Of a stretch of DNA of 64,000 bases, positions 33,223 to 44,966 are shown piece after piece (the stretch's first letter is position 1; the number at the start of each line of letters is the position of its first letter). A program made the position numbers and the translations under genes. A model generated the notes under the pieces. That model saw only the letters and a list, made by a program, of their open reading frames with translations, did not search any database and was not told where the DNA came from. Origin of the DNA: Marsupella aquatica (Eukaryota > Marchantiophyta); assembly GCA_973895155.1 (NCBI GenBank), contig OZ316897.1, forward strand, positions 7,006,001 through 7,070,000, written 5' to 3'.

Positions 33223-33250
33223 TTCCAACAGTGGAATTCAAACATACCTA
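33223..33250 (+). promoter_or_regulatory. 28-bp LTR motif, A-relative LTR
   Basis: TTCC-AACAGT-GGAA-TT-CAAACATACCTA, same spacing as in families A, C and E. Confidence 0.6.
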
Positions 33251-33629
33251 TGATGTTCATAGATACGTAAAGATATACATACATAGTCCAACTTAGACTA
33301 ACTCAAGCCACTACACCCCTCCTTGCCCAAAACCTCACCTTTACTAGTGGGTGTGCGTGCCCCAAAGCATTAACCCGAATTTAAGGTCCGGGTTGTTGGT
33401 GCAACAATGGCCCAATTGGCAGTTGGCTCTTGGCCCCCGTGCTTATGGGCGCTAACCCTTTGGGTGATATGTGATGTGGGCCCAGATGGATTTTTGCCCT
33501 GGGTTGTTGCTTGTTGGTGTTGTTTATTGCCTTTATTGAGCTGCTTGTTTCCCCTTTTTTGTGGGGTTCCACGATATATTTATAAAAGGGAAAACAAATT
33601 TCAAGATTCCAAATGATGTTATCCAATTG

Positions 33630-34045
33630 AACCCACCCTTTGACCCAATCTCATAGAGGCTCTCCAAGATTCCAATCCAGTGTTGATCCCATCTCAGAGA
33701 GGCTCTCCAAGATTCCAACAAGTCTTGGAGAGGTTCTCCAAGATTCCAACCTAGTGTCAAACCAATCTCGAGGCTCTTCAAGATTTCAACCCAATGTTGA
33801 TCCCATCTCAGAGAGGCTCTTCAAGATTTTGACAATTCTTGGAGACTTTGTTGACCAATCTTGGAGAGGCTCTCCAAGATTCCGACCCAATCTCAGAGAG
33901 ACTCTAAAAGATTCAAACTCAATGTCAAAGGGGCATCCAAGATTGACACAAAATAGGACGTCAATCTTGGAGAGGAATCCAAGATTGACTTAAAAATGGG
34001 GTCAATCTTGGAGAGGTCTCCAAGATTTTCCAAACATATGTTGGT
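33630..34045. repeat. Degenerate minisatellite (TCTCCAAGATTCCAA)
   Basis: About eight irregular units of 35-65 bp share TCTCCAAGATTCCAA and ATCTCAGAGAGGC. The 117-codon ORF across it only reflects the repeat. Confidence 0.75.
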
Positions 34046-34082
34046 GATTGATATCAAACATTGATAACTGATGAATGTTGCT

Positions 34083-34168
34083 CCTCTCCTTCAGAGGAGA
34101 ACGCACTTGACATGCTTACCAAAGTTTTACCTACCTATAGCTTTAGTCATTGTGTGGATATGATCTAT
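34083..34168 (+). pseudogene. Copia RNase H C-terminal fragment
   Basis: One frame reads EENALDMLTKVLP then YSFSHCVDMIY and a stop, matching the 'N.ADMLTK.L....F..C' end of Ty1/copia polyprotein. Nothing upstream of it is recognisable as copia, so the element is 5'-deleted. Confidence 0.65.
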
Positions 34169-34271
34169 TAATGTTAGGGCCAAATGGGAGACTATGTAGA
34201 CATGTTACTTAGTTACATATTATATTGTGTTTCACCTAACTCATTGTGTGAATTGGAGTCAAGGTGGAGAT

Positions 34272-34571
34272 TGTTAGGAATTGACTCTAAGTTCCCAGCT
34301 TTAGTTAGTTTGCATGGCCTTATTAGGGTTAGTTCGTCCTTGGTTACATTAGGATAAGATCCACTTATTTAGGCCCACACATCTCAGTCCCCATTGGGGG
34401 GTATAGGTTGGAGGCAGAGCATTTTCTTCCTCATTCTTCACATGTACTCTCATATGCTATGGATCCTTCAGGAATTTCTCCACTAGTGGTGTCTCGTTGG
34501 TGTAACATGTGATCAAGTGTAGCTCTCATGTTTTGCATGTGTTGTCCAGTCTGAGATGACAATTTCTAACA
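34272..34571 (+). mobile_element. Copia LTR with polypurine tract
   Basis: AAGGTGGAGAT (34261-34271) is a typical copia polypurine tract, directly followed by TGTTAGGAATTG; the 300-bp LTR ends CAATTTCTAACA, a good inverted terminus. It was inserted into a decayed D-type element, whose sequence resumes immediately at 34572. Confidence 0.75.
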
Positions 34572-35200
34572 TTCAAGTATTGCTCTAACCAAACCATTAG
34601 TAGTTGGCAAGGTTCCCTTATAGAGGAAGCTTTTTTGGGAAAAAAACTTTGTTGCGTGAGAATGTACCTAAGGCTAATACAAACAATCCTGTCAAGCTGA
34701 TTTTGTGAATGTAACTTCTAACGGTAATGTGAGTGTTGTGTTGGTGGATACATGGGCAGGCAGCTGCGGATCTAGGGGCAGACATCAATGTGCTTTTACA
34801 ACCGTTAGTATGCAATTCACCAACGACACTAAAGGGATAGTGTCAAGAGTGGTACATAGACTTTGAGTGAAGTTCATAGGCGAGAAACAAAACTTTGGTT
34901 AGTCAAGAGATGTTCAATGTCTTAGAGAGTTTAGCCGAAGACTTCAATTTATTAATAGGCTATCTTAAGAAGTACAATGTTACCTTGAAACCAGGAGAGT
35001 AAGTGCTCAATAGTTTTTCAAACAAGGGTGATTAGCCCATCATTGTACACGAAATTACTGAAAATAAATAAAGATTTCACAAAGTAAATAAAATATTATG
35101 GTTTTTGTCATGTGTTTTGGCAAAACAATGGTGGAAATACTTCAAGGGGGGACATGATTGCTTTTTCTTTCACCTCCACCTTTCACCTCTTGCAAATAAG
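34572..35200 (+). pseudogene. Decayed copy of element D protease region
   Basis: Aligns with 57434-58060 of element D (ATTGCTCTAACC, TTAGTAGTTGGCAAGG, TTCACCAACGACAC, GTGTCAAGAGTGGTACATAGACTT), with many stops and small deletions. It gives the protease/spacer part only. Confidence 0.7.
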
Positions 35201-35990
35201 TAGAGGGTTGAACAGAAAACTTGTTGTTGTTGTTGTTGGAATAACATTAGCATGTTTAAATCCAATTCTGATAATGATAAGAACTATAGGGTTCTCAAAA
35301 CCAAATCTAAGAATATTCTATTTATTTATAAAACTAGGGGTAGAAAATACTTATAATTTTTGTCTCTGATTTTTAGGGTATTTCTTACTTTGGAAAATTG
35401 GGCATGATATGGGACTCCCCTTGGAGTCAGCCCCCGAGCTACTTAGTGCCCTTTGTTGTTTTTCTATTTGTAACTTTGAGTACATTCATGAAGAATGCAC
35501 TTGCAAGATTTGGATAGGCGCTTAAGTGTAGTACCAGATTTTTATGGGCAATACTTGCACCTCAAGCTTAGCTCTCATTTTTGGGGGCATCTTACTTATG
35601 AAGCGCCAACTGTAAGTTAGAGTTGTGGCCTAGGCTTCTAGAGTGAAGTCTCTAGACCGCAATTCCATGACTCATCATGTGAATGGGAAAACTTATGACT
35701 ATGATGTATGTCAAATGATAATCATGTATGCTTTTTGTCATGATTTTTATTTGCATTAAAAAATGTGTTTGATACCCCAGCATAACATATGTGCATAGAA
35801 AAGAGTATAGTATGTTATGAATTATTATTAAAGTGATGACATGCATGATGGTTTTTCTTATCATTCAAAGAATGTGAGTGAGGTATATATTTTGGTGATA
35901 TTTTTATTGTACTCCCCTCTATTCAGGTTCAAAGAAGGGCTAGTGGGGGTTAATTATAGCAATCAATCCATCCATGTAAACATGAGTGTA
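35201..35990. other. Intergenic sequence upstream of SGT
   Basis: AT-rich; no convincing gene, RNA or transposon end seen. A TTG/GTT run lies near 35221. Confidence 0.5.
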
Positions 35991-36000
35991 CTATATATAG
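35991..36000 (+). promoter_or_regulatory. TATA box of the SGT gene
   Basis: CTATATATAG lies about 475 bases before the SGT start codon, leaving room for a transcription start near 36,025-36,035 and a 5' leader of about 440 bases. Confidence 0.5.
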
Positions 36001-36472
36001 TGCCTGGTTTTTGCAATTTTTGCAAAACGTCCTCAAACGAAATTTCCTCCTGTTGAATCTGTCTCCTTCACACGGAGACAACGTCGCTGTCCGTCTGTGT
36101 ACGTTTGTGTATTCGTCGTTGAATAGGAATTGTGTTATTTCACTTCCTTACACTCCACAAACCACAGAAATCAGTCTCATTGCCATTTCTCTGTCGTCTG
36201 TCGTCTGTCGTCTGTGCCTTCTACTAGTCTTTGTTCTTTTCTTCTCTTCTCACGTCAGTTGGCTGCACTCTCGCTCTCGTCTATCGTGGCTATTTGGCTT
36301 TGGCGCTGATTCGTGTATTGTAGTGTCCTGCTATCTGCACCGCGAGGGTTTGTTATTTGTTTCCCTCCACAATTCTATTTCACTAGGGTCTCTTGGCTGG
36401 CGGGCTCCAAAGAAAAGCCTCCGGGCGAGGCCAGGAAGAGGAGAACAGGGTGAAACATCTGAGAGTGAAGGC

Positions 36473-39400
36473 ATGACTACGCCGCTGAAAACGGACTCAG
36501 TCGTGAGTCTCAGCATCGTCGCCTCGTTTCTCCAATTTTTGAGCGCAGGTACTGTACTTTTTCTATCAATTAATTTTTTCACGGCTAATGATCCCCATTC
36601 CTCCTCTTTGCGACACCGCCACGAAATTTCACTGAACTGAATTACGAGCTCACTGGTGGATGTTTATTTCCTTAGTTTACATAACTAGGTTGCTATGTAT
36701 TGTTGTTTTTTAGGCGTTTCGCCGGTTTGACCTCTCAGAGCTGATTTTCATTCATTCTTCTTTACGTTTTGTGACCTTGTTAAGGGTTTTAAGCTTTGAA
36801 TTAAAGTAGATAAATAAAGTTTATTCAGTGTCGATCTGGACTGCTCCTATTTCTCCTATGCGATACCTTACCGGGGACCATCATCTGTGTACATTCGTCT
36901 TTGTTCTCCCGTGAGTCCTTCTTGACGCGTTGCGTGGTCTCCTTCGATCAGTTGATGACGGTTTGTGATGATAACTGGGTTGCCATCTTCCGAAAACTAC
37001 AAATTAACAAGCCTTGCTGTCATGTTTCGTACTAGGCATCTGTCTTGTAAGGAAGCTTAGTTTCTTTCATTTTCTGCAAGGTTCTTGTCCTTTGCAGCAA
37101 TCGACTACTCAACACCTAGATTGCGGGTTCCTTTTGATTGCAGATTTTCAATCACGTTCTTTCATACTTGCTCTCGCTTTTCCTAAAGCGTTGCAATTAT
37201 TTTACAGTGGAACCTGCGTCGGGAACGGACACAGAGGGGCTAGAAGTTGCTGCGCAATGCCTGTCGGAGGTCTTTGGACTCAATACTTCAAATCGGGATC
37301 CCCGGATACGACTACTGTCATTGGTCGAGCTCTTTACAGCTGGGTCAGGCCCTGCAGCTGTATCTTCTGCTGGGCCCAGCACATCAGCTACCGATAATCT
37401 TCAGCAATCTACACCAGTCAGTGTCTCATTACCTTCTCACCTTTCATCCCCCGTAAGTTTGGCCTCGTCTCTATCCCGTGAAATGCAATGGTGGCTATGG
37501 TTGTGAATTGATTCCCCCAGTCTCTGAAGTGTTGGTTAGGATTCCCACCTTATAATGTTCCTTTTCGTAGGCAGTCCATTTAAATGATCGAACTTTTCTG
37601 TTAAATACGTCCATCCGCTGCTTATGGATTACTCATGAATATCTTGAGATAAGTCGCGGTCACAATGTTTGGGACATTGTTGTGAAGGTTTCCTTGTATC
37701 AGGGTTGGAGCTATTTGCGTGGAGTAGAACAGACTATGGTCAAGAGATCTGTCGGTCGTTTGCTGGATGATGAATTTACGACGTATCCCCTCTCTTTCTT
37801 TCTGAAAATGCAAAGCTCGTGGACATTTTGCAGGCTGGACGTACGGCTGGTGAAACACTTGTCAATGGTATGTGGCCAACGTGTAGAGTTGGCATGCCTT
37901 CACTCAGAGAACTTCCTTGTCTTGACCATTAAGTTCGAGAACCGAGTGATTACATTTTTAGAAAGGGGTTGCCGAACAATCTGGCAACATCCGCGACTTT
38001 CGTCCAGAGTTTTTGAGTAACACCTTTGTCTGCATGTGATGGTTTTTTTTCTCGAGTTTGCGGTTTTTTGTTAAGCTAGTAAAAAAAATTCATCATTTTT
38101 GTCTTGTGTAAGTGTGTTGTTTGGGAGGGGACATCATCCTGATCCATGGACGTGGATGAACCCCCTTCTTTGGTACGCAGATCGTACAACCTCGTCTGGG
38201 GAGTCTCTCCTGGATCAATTCAGGGAAGGACTGGAATTGGCAGGCTTTTTTGTACAAGATACTATTGAAAATGCTGAAAAACTAAACCAAGCCAAGCATA
38301 CTTTGGATGACGCTTTGAAGGTGCGCGGTGCCTGCTTTCCTTCCAGGACTTTCTCACTTTGGTTTATGTCAAATAGGATTTGATCGTGTGGCTTGCTTCA
38401 TTCCTCAGGGTATGGAGGGGGTCACAAATGTGAATTTTCCCCTCTTCCACTGTACTAATTTCTACTAGGAGAATTTGAATTTCTCTGTGCTTCAGTCAGT
38501 AACAAGATTTGTACAGCTCTTCTTCGGAGCCGCAAGACGTGTTCGCCACATTTTCTGCCCGTTTTGAGTGGTAGTTTGCAAGCAACGGAATTTCTGACGT
38601 TGATGTCCGGAATCTGTCTGCAGAAAGTACGATCCTCCAGCGTCGCTCCAAAATGGAGTGCTGGCTACTCAGAGGACACTCTGGTTCTTGCAGAGGCCTT
38701 CAAACTTCAAGGTATTCAGTGGATGACGTCCTGCTGGTCTTCCTGAGCTTGAATTGGCTGTTAGGTGGTGCCAAGCGTCTTCAGACACCCCGGGTTGTAG
38801 ACAAAATCTTCAAAACCATTTTGCTGCAGTGAGACATAGATAGGATTTATTATGATTGTGGTTTAGCGATATCTTAAATGAGCAAAAGTTGTATTTTGAC
38901 TACATGTGTAGCGGTTAACGCTATAGAGAACTATTGGAAGGGTTGGGACGAAAGCCTTGATGTATCGTCATTGCATGTTATCCCTTCACCGTTTCCCTGT
39001 GGGACTTTTTTCTTTGCTTGCAGGCAATGCGACCATGAGTGCTCAACGGTACCAGGATGCAATTCAATTGTATACATTGGCCATCTCTTTGTGCGGGAAC
39101 AATGCGATCTTCTATTCAAACCGGTAATATTCTCCCTGATGTACCCCCGTCATACAATCACTGTCAATTATTCTTGTTAACTTTGCTTTGTACTGACTAT
39201 GGATTGGTTTTTGAATAATATGCTGGGGAAACAGTATGACCGAAATTAACGTTTCTAATCTAGGGCAGCAGCGCTTACACAAGTTGGGAAGTTTGCCGAA
39301 GCTATTGCGGACTGCGAGGTAGCGATTAAGCTTGACCCTCAGTACAGCAAGGCCTACAGCCGTTTGGGCCTTGTGTACTTTGCTCAGGGTCGCCTTCAAG

Positions 39401-40925
39401 AAGCCATCGAGAATGGTTTCCAGAAAGGTGAGCTGTATGTTTAGGTGATGATAAAAGTGAATCGTTTCCTGAAAGATGAATTGTAAACCAAGTGGTAATT
39501 GTAACGTATCATAAGCTCCAGGACCAGAAAAGTCAAGGGAGCTGCAACAAAAGAGTAGTAAAATGGAATGGAATGAGCATCAAAGAAAGATTGCTCATTA
39601 GAGGACCAATATGTCCTCTATCAAACTACGGACCTAAAGAGTACTCAAGGATGTTCCAACCCTTCTCGCCGTTCTCTAGAATTGCTAGGATAAGTCTACC
39701 AAGGTGCTGAGGGGGCAGACTTTAAGAATGCATACAAATCTCTCACCAAGATCTGAGATTCCACTCTTACACCCTCAGAAAACCTGCAAGCAATGAAAAC
39801 ATGACTTTCATTCTCTATGCTAGAGCTATCACAAAGTTGGCAAGCCCTTATTTTTCTTTCTATACCCTTCCATCTTCCCTCTTCTACTTCAAGATGGTGT
39901 GAAATATGTCTATAGCGAGCAATCATATGTCTGAGCGGTACTCTAATACTACTAGATAGGTATTCTTGTGAAACTGAAGGCCCTTATTGATTGTTATTGA
40001 CCGCGTATGTGCGGATTCGTTTTAACTCATTGTTCAGTGAGTTCTGTCAGAGTTACCTCTCTCACATTATGGTAGAGACGTAAATGATTTTTGACTCTGC
40101 TGCCACAGCTTTGGAGCTTGATCCCTCAAGTACCTCTGTGCAGGAGAACCTGCGGGTATGTATACAGACCTTGATTGGTGCCAGTTACAGCAAAACTAAA
40201 AGATCGTCTGACGAAGATTCTCTGCCTTGGATTTTGTAAGATGATTCAAGCACTTCAAATGTCTCATTACAGGCAGCCCAGCTAAAACTGGACGAGCAAC
40301 TGAGGAGCAGGGATCAAGGACAAACTCATCCTCCAGGGACACAGGTACTTGAAGTTTATAAGACAGTCTGATGAGGCTTTGAAGGGTCTGATGGGGTGAC
40401 TTGATTGAAGGAACCAGGAAGTCATGACATGTCTGGCAGTAAATATCTTGCTCATCCTTTTTTGTGGGTTTGTGACCTTGTTTCACGACCTAATAAACGG
40501 AAGGGCGAAACTCATGCGAGTTCAAGTTCTGACGTACTCTTTGTCTCCAGAATTCAGGAAACTTTACTGCATCAACGGGGGCACCTATGAACATGCCGTT
40601 GCCTCCTGATATTGCCAACTTGTTGCCTGGTATCTTAAATTTGGCTGCACAATTTGGACAAAGTGCACAAGAGACGCAACCACAAACGAGATCAAACCAG
40701 AATGCAGAGAATGACAGTCGTCCAGGCCATGGTATGAACTTCACCGATGGGGGAGTTCAGGTGGATTCGGACGTCAATCTAGATGGAAACTTCAATGTAA
40801 CTTTTAATGGACAGCAACTTCCTCCGCAGTACGCTGGACTCATGCAATCTGTGTTTCAACAGATGTTCGGTGCATTTCCTGGCCAGAACCCCAATACTCG
40901 ATCTGGTCCACCTGGGGGAAACTGA
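36473..40925 (+). CDS. SGT: SGT-type TPR co-chaperone, ten coding exons, about 452 aa
   Basis: Small glutamine-rich TPR protein, a cytosolic partner of Hsp70/Hsp90 and of the tail-anchored-protein (GET/BAG6) route. Exons by eye: 36473-36548, 37208-37452, 37816-37867, 38181-38320, 38624-38711, 39024-39123, 39264-39427, 40109-40155, 40273-40344, 40551-40925. All introns are GT-AG, phases agree, and the total is a multiple of three. Residues about 5-45 form the dimer domain (VSLSIVASFLQFLSA, VEPASGTDTEGLEVAAQCL). Three TPRs lie at about 190-293 (YQDAIQLYTLAISLC; FAEAIADCEVAIKLDP; LQEAIENGFQKALELDP), with clamp residues in KLQGN, YSNRAAA and KAYSRLG. The C-terminus is Gln/Asn/Gly-rich (FGQSAQETQPQ). 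The start is the first ATG in the frame. Exon 2 could instead end at 37416, 12 codons shorter; exon 3 (52 bp) is the least certain. Confidence 0.88.
39696..39926 (-). pseudogene. LINE-type RT zinc-finger fragment in SGT intron 7
   Basis: A 76-codon minus-strand frame includes RYRHISHHLEVEEGRWKGIE and CQLCDSSSIENESHVFIAC (C-x2-C-x9-H-x4-C), the 'zf-RVT' pattern found at the end of plant L1 ORF2. It is an old fragment in the antisense direction to SGT, with no other LINE part visible in the intron. Confidence 0.6.
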
Positions 40926-42950
40926 TGTCCGTGCTCCACAATTTGATCAGAATCCGGCACCTGCAATCTGATTCTATTGGGGTCATATGTTTTGTCAGAT
41001 ATTCCTCTCGTCACAGGTTAGTAACTAGATTTTGGTTTCACAACAAGATTTTATTCCAAATCTCCGGTGAAGAGTTTTTCTCTGCTTTATCCCATCAAGA
41101 TTGAGAATTGGCACCACGCGTTGATTCCTTCTCGGCTCAGACAATCAGAGATACTTGACATGATTTTCCATTCAATGCACGGGGCCTCTATGAAGGTTTT
41201 CTGACCTTTTGGTGAAACAAAACTGGAGAGGACTCCAACCCGATAGAAGTCCGCATCAACATTTGGTAATTTTGGAAGGCATTTCAGTTGTAGTGCTGCC
41301 TTAATGTGTGGACTGAAAAAAAGTGAGGTCTTGCTCGTTTTGTCACCAACACAAGTGCGGACTCCTTTGGAAGTCTTCTGTACTGCTTAGTTTTATATTC
41401 AGTTTTGGCGAGAAGACAGAAGTTAAGGAACTGGGATGAGGAATTGGCGGGCATTGTTAACAAATCGTTGAAACCTGTCCTTCATCAAACCAGGTGTCGA
41501 TATCACGACCAACCCTGCTGGTGGCTGTTGAAAGTGAGGACGGGAGGGTAGAATGTTTTGAATTAACCTTTAAGAGGCTATGAACTGTGTAGCTTGGTAG
41601 CCCATTTTGTAGGATCTACGCACAGCAAACACGCCTACGTGATGAGAAAATGAGATCATGAACAGACAAATAATTTTTGGAAAGGCAAAGTTTGGGCCCA
41701 TTTTTTGCAAAAGGAGAATGTATGCTAAGATTGACAACAAATATTATTAAGGGAACTGTAATTCTTGTGGAAATTTGATGGTTGAGAGTGATGTTTTGAA
41801 AGTCTGGACTCTTACATGTCCTACTATTATCAGCTAACATCTAATTCTGGTGGTTAATGATGTATTAACACTTTCAAGATTCAAAGTTTTTAGAACAGAT
41901 GTTTTACACATGAGGGAGTTGAAGGGTGTGATTTGACTGGCTAAACAGTTCTACCTATAGAAAGTAGAAACAGGTTTGTTAGATTGGAGAAAGTTGGGCC
42001 TGGTTGTTTCTTCTACCAGTTCTCTATGGGTACAGTGCGGAGACTGAGGCAAGTAAAGGAGCAGAGACCACGTGTCTGTGGACCCGATTGGTTGGCTGGC
42101 CAGCACGCCAGTGAGAGCTGAATGAGGAGTGATGAGCATGTGGCGGAGGGTGAGGAAATATCGGGTGCAAACGTATATGGTTAAGCACGGGAGCTATCCC
42201 TCCATGGGAGATTATAGTTGACCCTATACGGGAGAATTAATGCAGTTGGCCTCATAATTTCAAGTAGTTATCATCTATATGTATAGAAATATCCCATAAA
42301 GGGATGAGTGGCTGGCTCATGTTCTGGTAAAAATAATTGGCTGACAGACAGTACATTATACCATTTATTTTTAATGAGATTTAATCCTCAAAAAATGTGC
42401 TTATGTGTCAACTCATAAGTGGTTGAAAAGGTGATGATGAACCAGATGACGTTGACGAATGATGGAGGGCGTGTGAAATAATGCAAGACTGGCAGTCGCC
42501 TTCGGACCCAAATGGAAAATCAATTGGACTTTGATTGGACTTCGACCGAGGAGGGAGAGAAATTTTTAAATATTTAGTAATATTGGGCCCAAATGGAAAA
42601 GCTATTGGACTTTGATCAGGGAGGGAGACTAAGACTGTGAGGGAAGTGGCGGCATCATCATAAGTGGATTGATCTGCAGAAGCAAATGCAGGAGCTTAAG
42701 GTGGAGCCGGGCCCTCCTTCGACTCTCATTCTACACTTGGAAATTTGGGTAAGGGACTATGGCCCTGAGCTCTTGTGAACACTCAAATTCACTATCCTGT
42801 CATTCACTATGCTCATTTCTCAATAGAATTGCTAGTTCTTCAGGGAATGTGATGAGATTAGGTTTCCAGTTTGACAGATAGATGAGCTTGGGCGAGAACA
42901 TTCAGGGTGAATTATTGATACTCACGCAACGCCTCATTTAGTGATTCATT
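40926..42950 (+). other. SGT 3' untranslated region and downstream spacer
   Basis: No further gene recognised. The SGT transcript end is not visible with confidence. 42.2-42.9 kb contains a short direct repeat (TTGGACTTTGATYRGG at about 42530 and 42604). Confidence 0.5.
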
Positions 42951-44120
42951 GGGGGTGTGTTTGGCACTCCCGTCAATGGAATATCATATGACCATCTTGC
43001 GGAAAAAGAAGAACCCTATGACCTATGTCATTAAGTGATCCTGCGCAATTGCCCATCGGTTTGCCTAAGGATGATGTCCCTGCGGCTTACTTTAATATCT
43101 TCATTGCCCACCATGACAACACCAATCTGGGCCGTGGGCTTGTTATACCACCTTGGACCACTGTCGCACTCGGCCATGAGGCGTAAAGATACCCCTGGAA
43201 AATTGCCCCCCTCTATCCAACTTCCCGCATTCTTAAATAAATGAACACCCCTATTATGTTCATACAACATGTTTTGCAGTTGAATTTGGTTTAGCCTGCA
43301 ACAAAAGCAATTGGAACCACTCATGTTGGAGATATGAAAATATAGTTAAGCAAGATGGAAGAGCAAATGGTCCTTGGATTGAGGAAAAGTACCTATTCCC
43401 AACTTCATTCGCGATATCATAAATGTACAATTGTGCAAATTTGTGTCCTTCTCCTATAGGGGGAAAAGAGCTCTCCACAAGATGGTACAATGCTACTTGG
43501 ATACAAAAGGAGTACAGTCGTGACTATTATTTTGCTCATCCACTTTTGCACCACTGGAGGTAAAAGCCAAGGCATTGTTATAACCTCTTATGTTGTTGCA
43601 AAAACTCTCCCCAATATTGTTTTGCCTTGTAAGCGAGCTTCATAGAGGCTCCGGAGGGGCACCAAAATGAGGCAATATAATCTTGTTGGTGGCACAATAG
43701 GCACTAAAAATGGGATTGTTTTTGGTGCCCTTTGTGCATTCTTCAAGCCAATGAAGTGCCCCACATGTGTGGTAAACCACGTCCACACTCCCCAAACAAT
43801 GTCGACCCAAGTAAGGATCCAATGAACTTCAAGCCTTGGGAAGACTGCTAATTAGTTGCGCGGGCCTTCATTGCGCTATATCTTCTTCACTCTGTGGCAC
43901 AGGCGTGATTGGTGTGGGCCTTCGTTGCGCTATATCTTCTTCAGTCTGTGGCACAGGCGTGATTGGTGCAACTGCCAAACTCTTCACTTCAAACGCAACA
44001 TCAGGCACGATATTCGGTTCCCTTTCTCCACTTGACAACTCCAAGGTGCCCTTCACAAACTGTCAAATTCACCATCCCCATCATTGAGATAATCTTTCTC
44101 AGCGTCATATAATTCCCCCA
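42950..44120 (-). pseudogene. Helitron Rep/helicase N-terminal region, decayed
   Basis: Minus-strand pieces in the order of the Helitron-like N domain: TCGALHWLEECTKGTKNNP and PHFGAPPEPLYE (43588-43822); FAQLYIYDIANEVGNRYF (43260-43490); LQNMLYEHNRGVHLFKNA, YNKPTAQIGVVMVG and RRDIILRQTDGQLRRI (43031-43324); then LLFPQDGH near 42985. Frameshifts separate them, and the Rep catalytic His-His motif, helicase and Helitron 3' hairpin are absent. Upstream, a DAEKDYLNDGDGEFD segment near 44100 may be its leader exon. Confidence 0.78.
43863..43978 (-). repeat. Tandem 54-bp duplication in the Helitron remnant
   Basis: Two 54-bp units (18 codons, PITPVPQ and EEDIAQRRP) in tandem and in frame. Confidence 0.85.
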
Positions 44121-44966
44121 CGTACAACATGTTCATCAAACCCGTCATCCATTGCCCCAATGATGAGCCACTCCTCATAAAAAATGAGTTTGAGAGTGAG
44201 AGTGCACCGGTTCATGCGGAGGACAATCAATCCCCCCTTCATCCAATGCCCCCGTGATAAGTCACTCCTCATCATAGAGGCAAGGTTCTTACTGCACATG
44301 TGATGTTGCCTCAGCCTTCACCCAAAAATTAAAAAAAACTCAACACGCCACATCCCTCCTCGGCCAATCCCTCTCTTCCATCTATTAGCACCCGGCTCTC
44401 TCCATTAACCTCCTTGAAGTCTTCTCTAACCTCCGTGCCTCAACTGCCATGTGCTCAATGTCCTTATCAAATTTGAATCCTCTCAGGCCGCCACATGTCA
44501 CTACCACAATAATTGCCTTAAAGTTCACCTAACCAAAGGTAATCTCTTTTCTATTCTTCTTTGTCATAAATATTACAGTTTTCTCCTTTCAAATAAAAGT
44601 CTCTTCCAAATCACAAACCATCACCATATACCTCCAACGCGAAATAAGGTTCTCCTTTCCCTTCCTTTAATTTTCATCCCGACGACACCACCAATACCTC
44701 GTTGAGAGGAGACGTGTTCGAAACAGTACCCTCAACAAAAGAAACCTCTAATTACTCCATAGTCCCATCCATATTATTTATGTTCTCTACATCCAACGGA
44801 GATATAGTCATTCAAATTTACATGCCCAATTCCAAGCTCGACAAACCCTAACTAAGTTGAACGTCGATTAAGCCATTGCAAGAGACATGAGATATTAGAA
44901 GGAGCCCAATATACATCAAGGATACATCTAATAAGCCCCCCTCCTCCCACCCATCCAACCTTGGGA
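44121..44966. other. Spacer without recognised gene
   Basis: Holds an 84-codon ORF (44451-44705) that resembles nothing I know. Otherwise AT/C-rich sequence. Confidence 0.45.

Larger units (their letters stand above)
30150..33406 (+). mobile_element. Plus-strand relative of element A's LTR, 5'-truncated
   Basis: Starts in the middle of the LTR ORF (GACCTGGTCCAAAAGTTTAGTC) and follows the A LTR to its end, GGTGCAACA at 33406. About 2.1 kb of the LTR 5' part is missing. It holds two later insertions, the TIR element at 30428-31718 and the MITE at 32224-32508. No adjoining gag or pol was found. Confidence 0.75.

Noticed and set aside
33640-33993. 117-codon ORF as a repeat protein
   Set aside because: It only translates the TCTCCAAGATTCCAA minisatellite; unit lengths are irregular and not multiples of three.
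36011-36472. N-terminal extension of SGT through a long in-frame open stretch
   Set aside because: No ATG occurs in that frame before 36473, the composition is not SGT-like, and the conserved dimer domain starts right after 36473. I treat it as 5' leader.
43035-43244. Plus-strand 69-codon ORF
   Set aside because: Antisense to the Helitron N-domain blocks on the minus strand.
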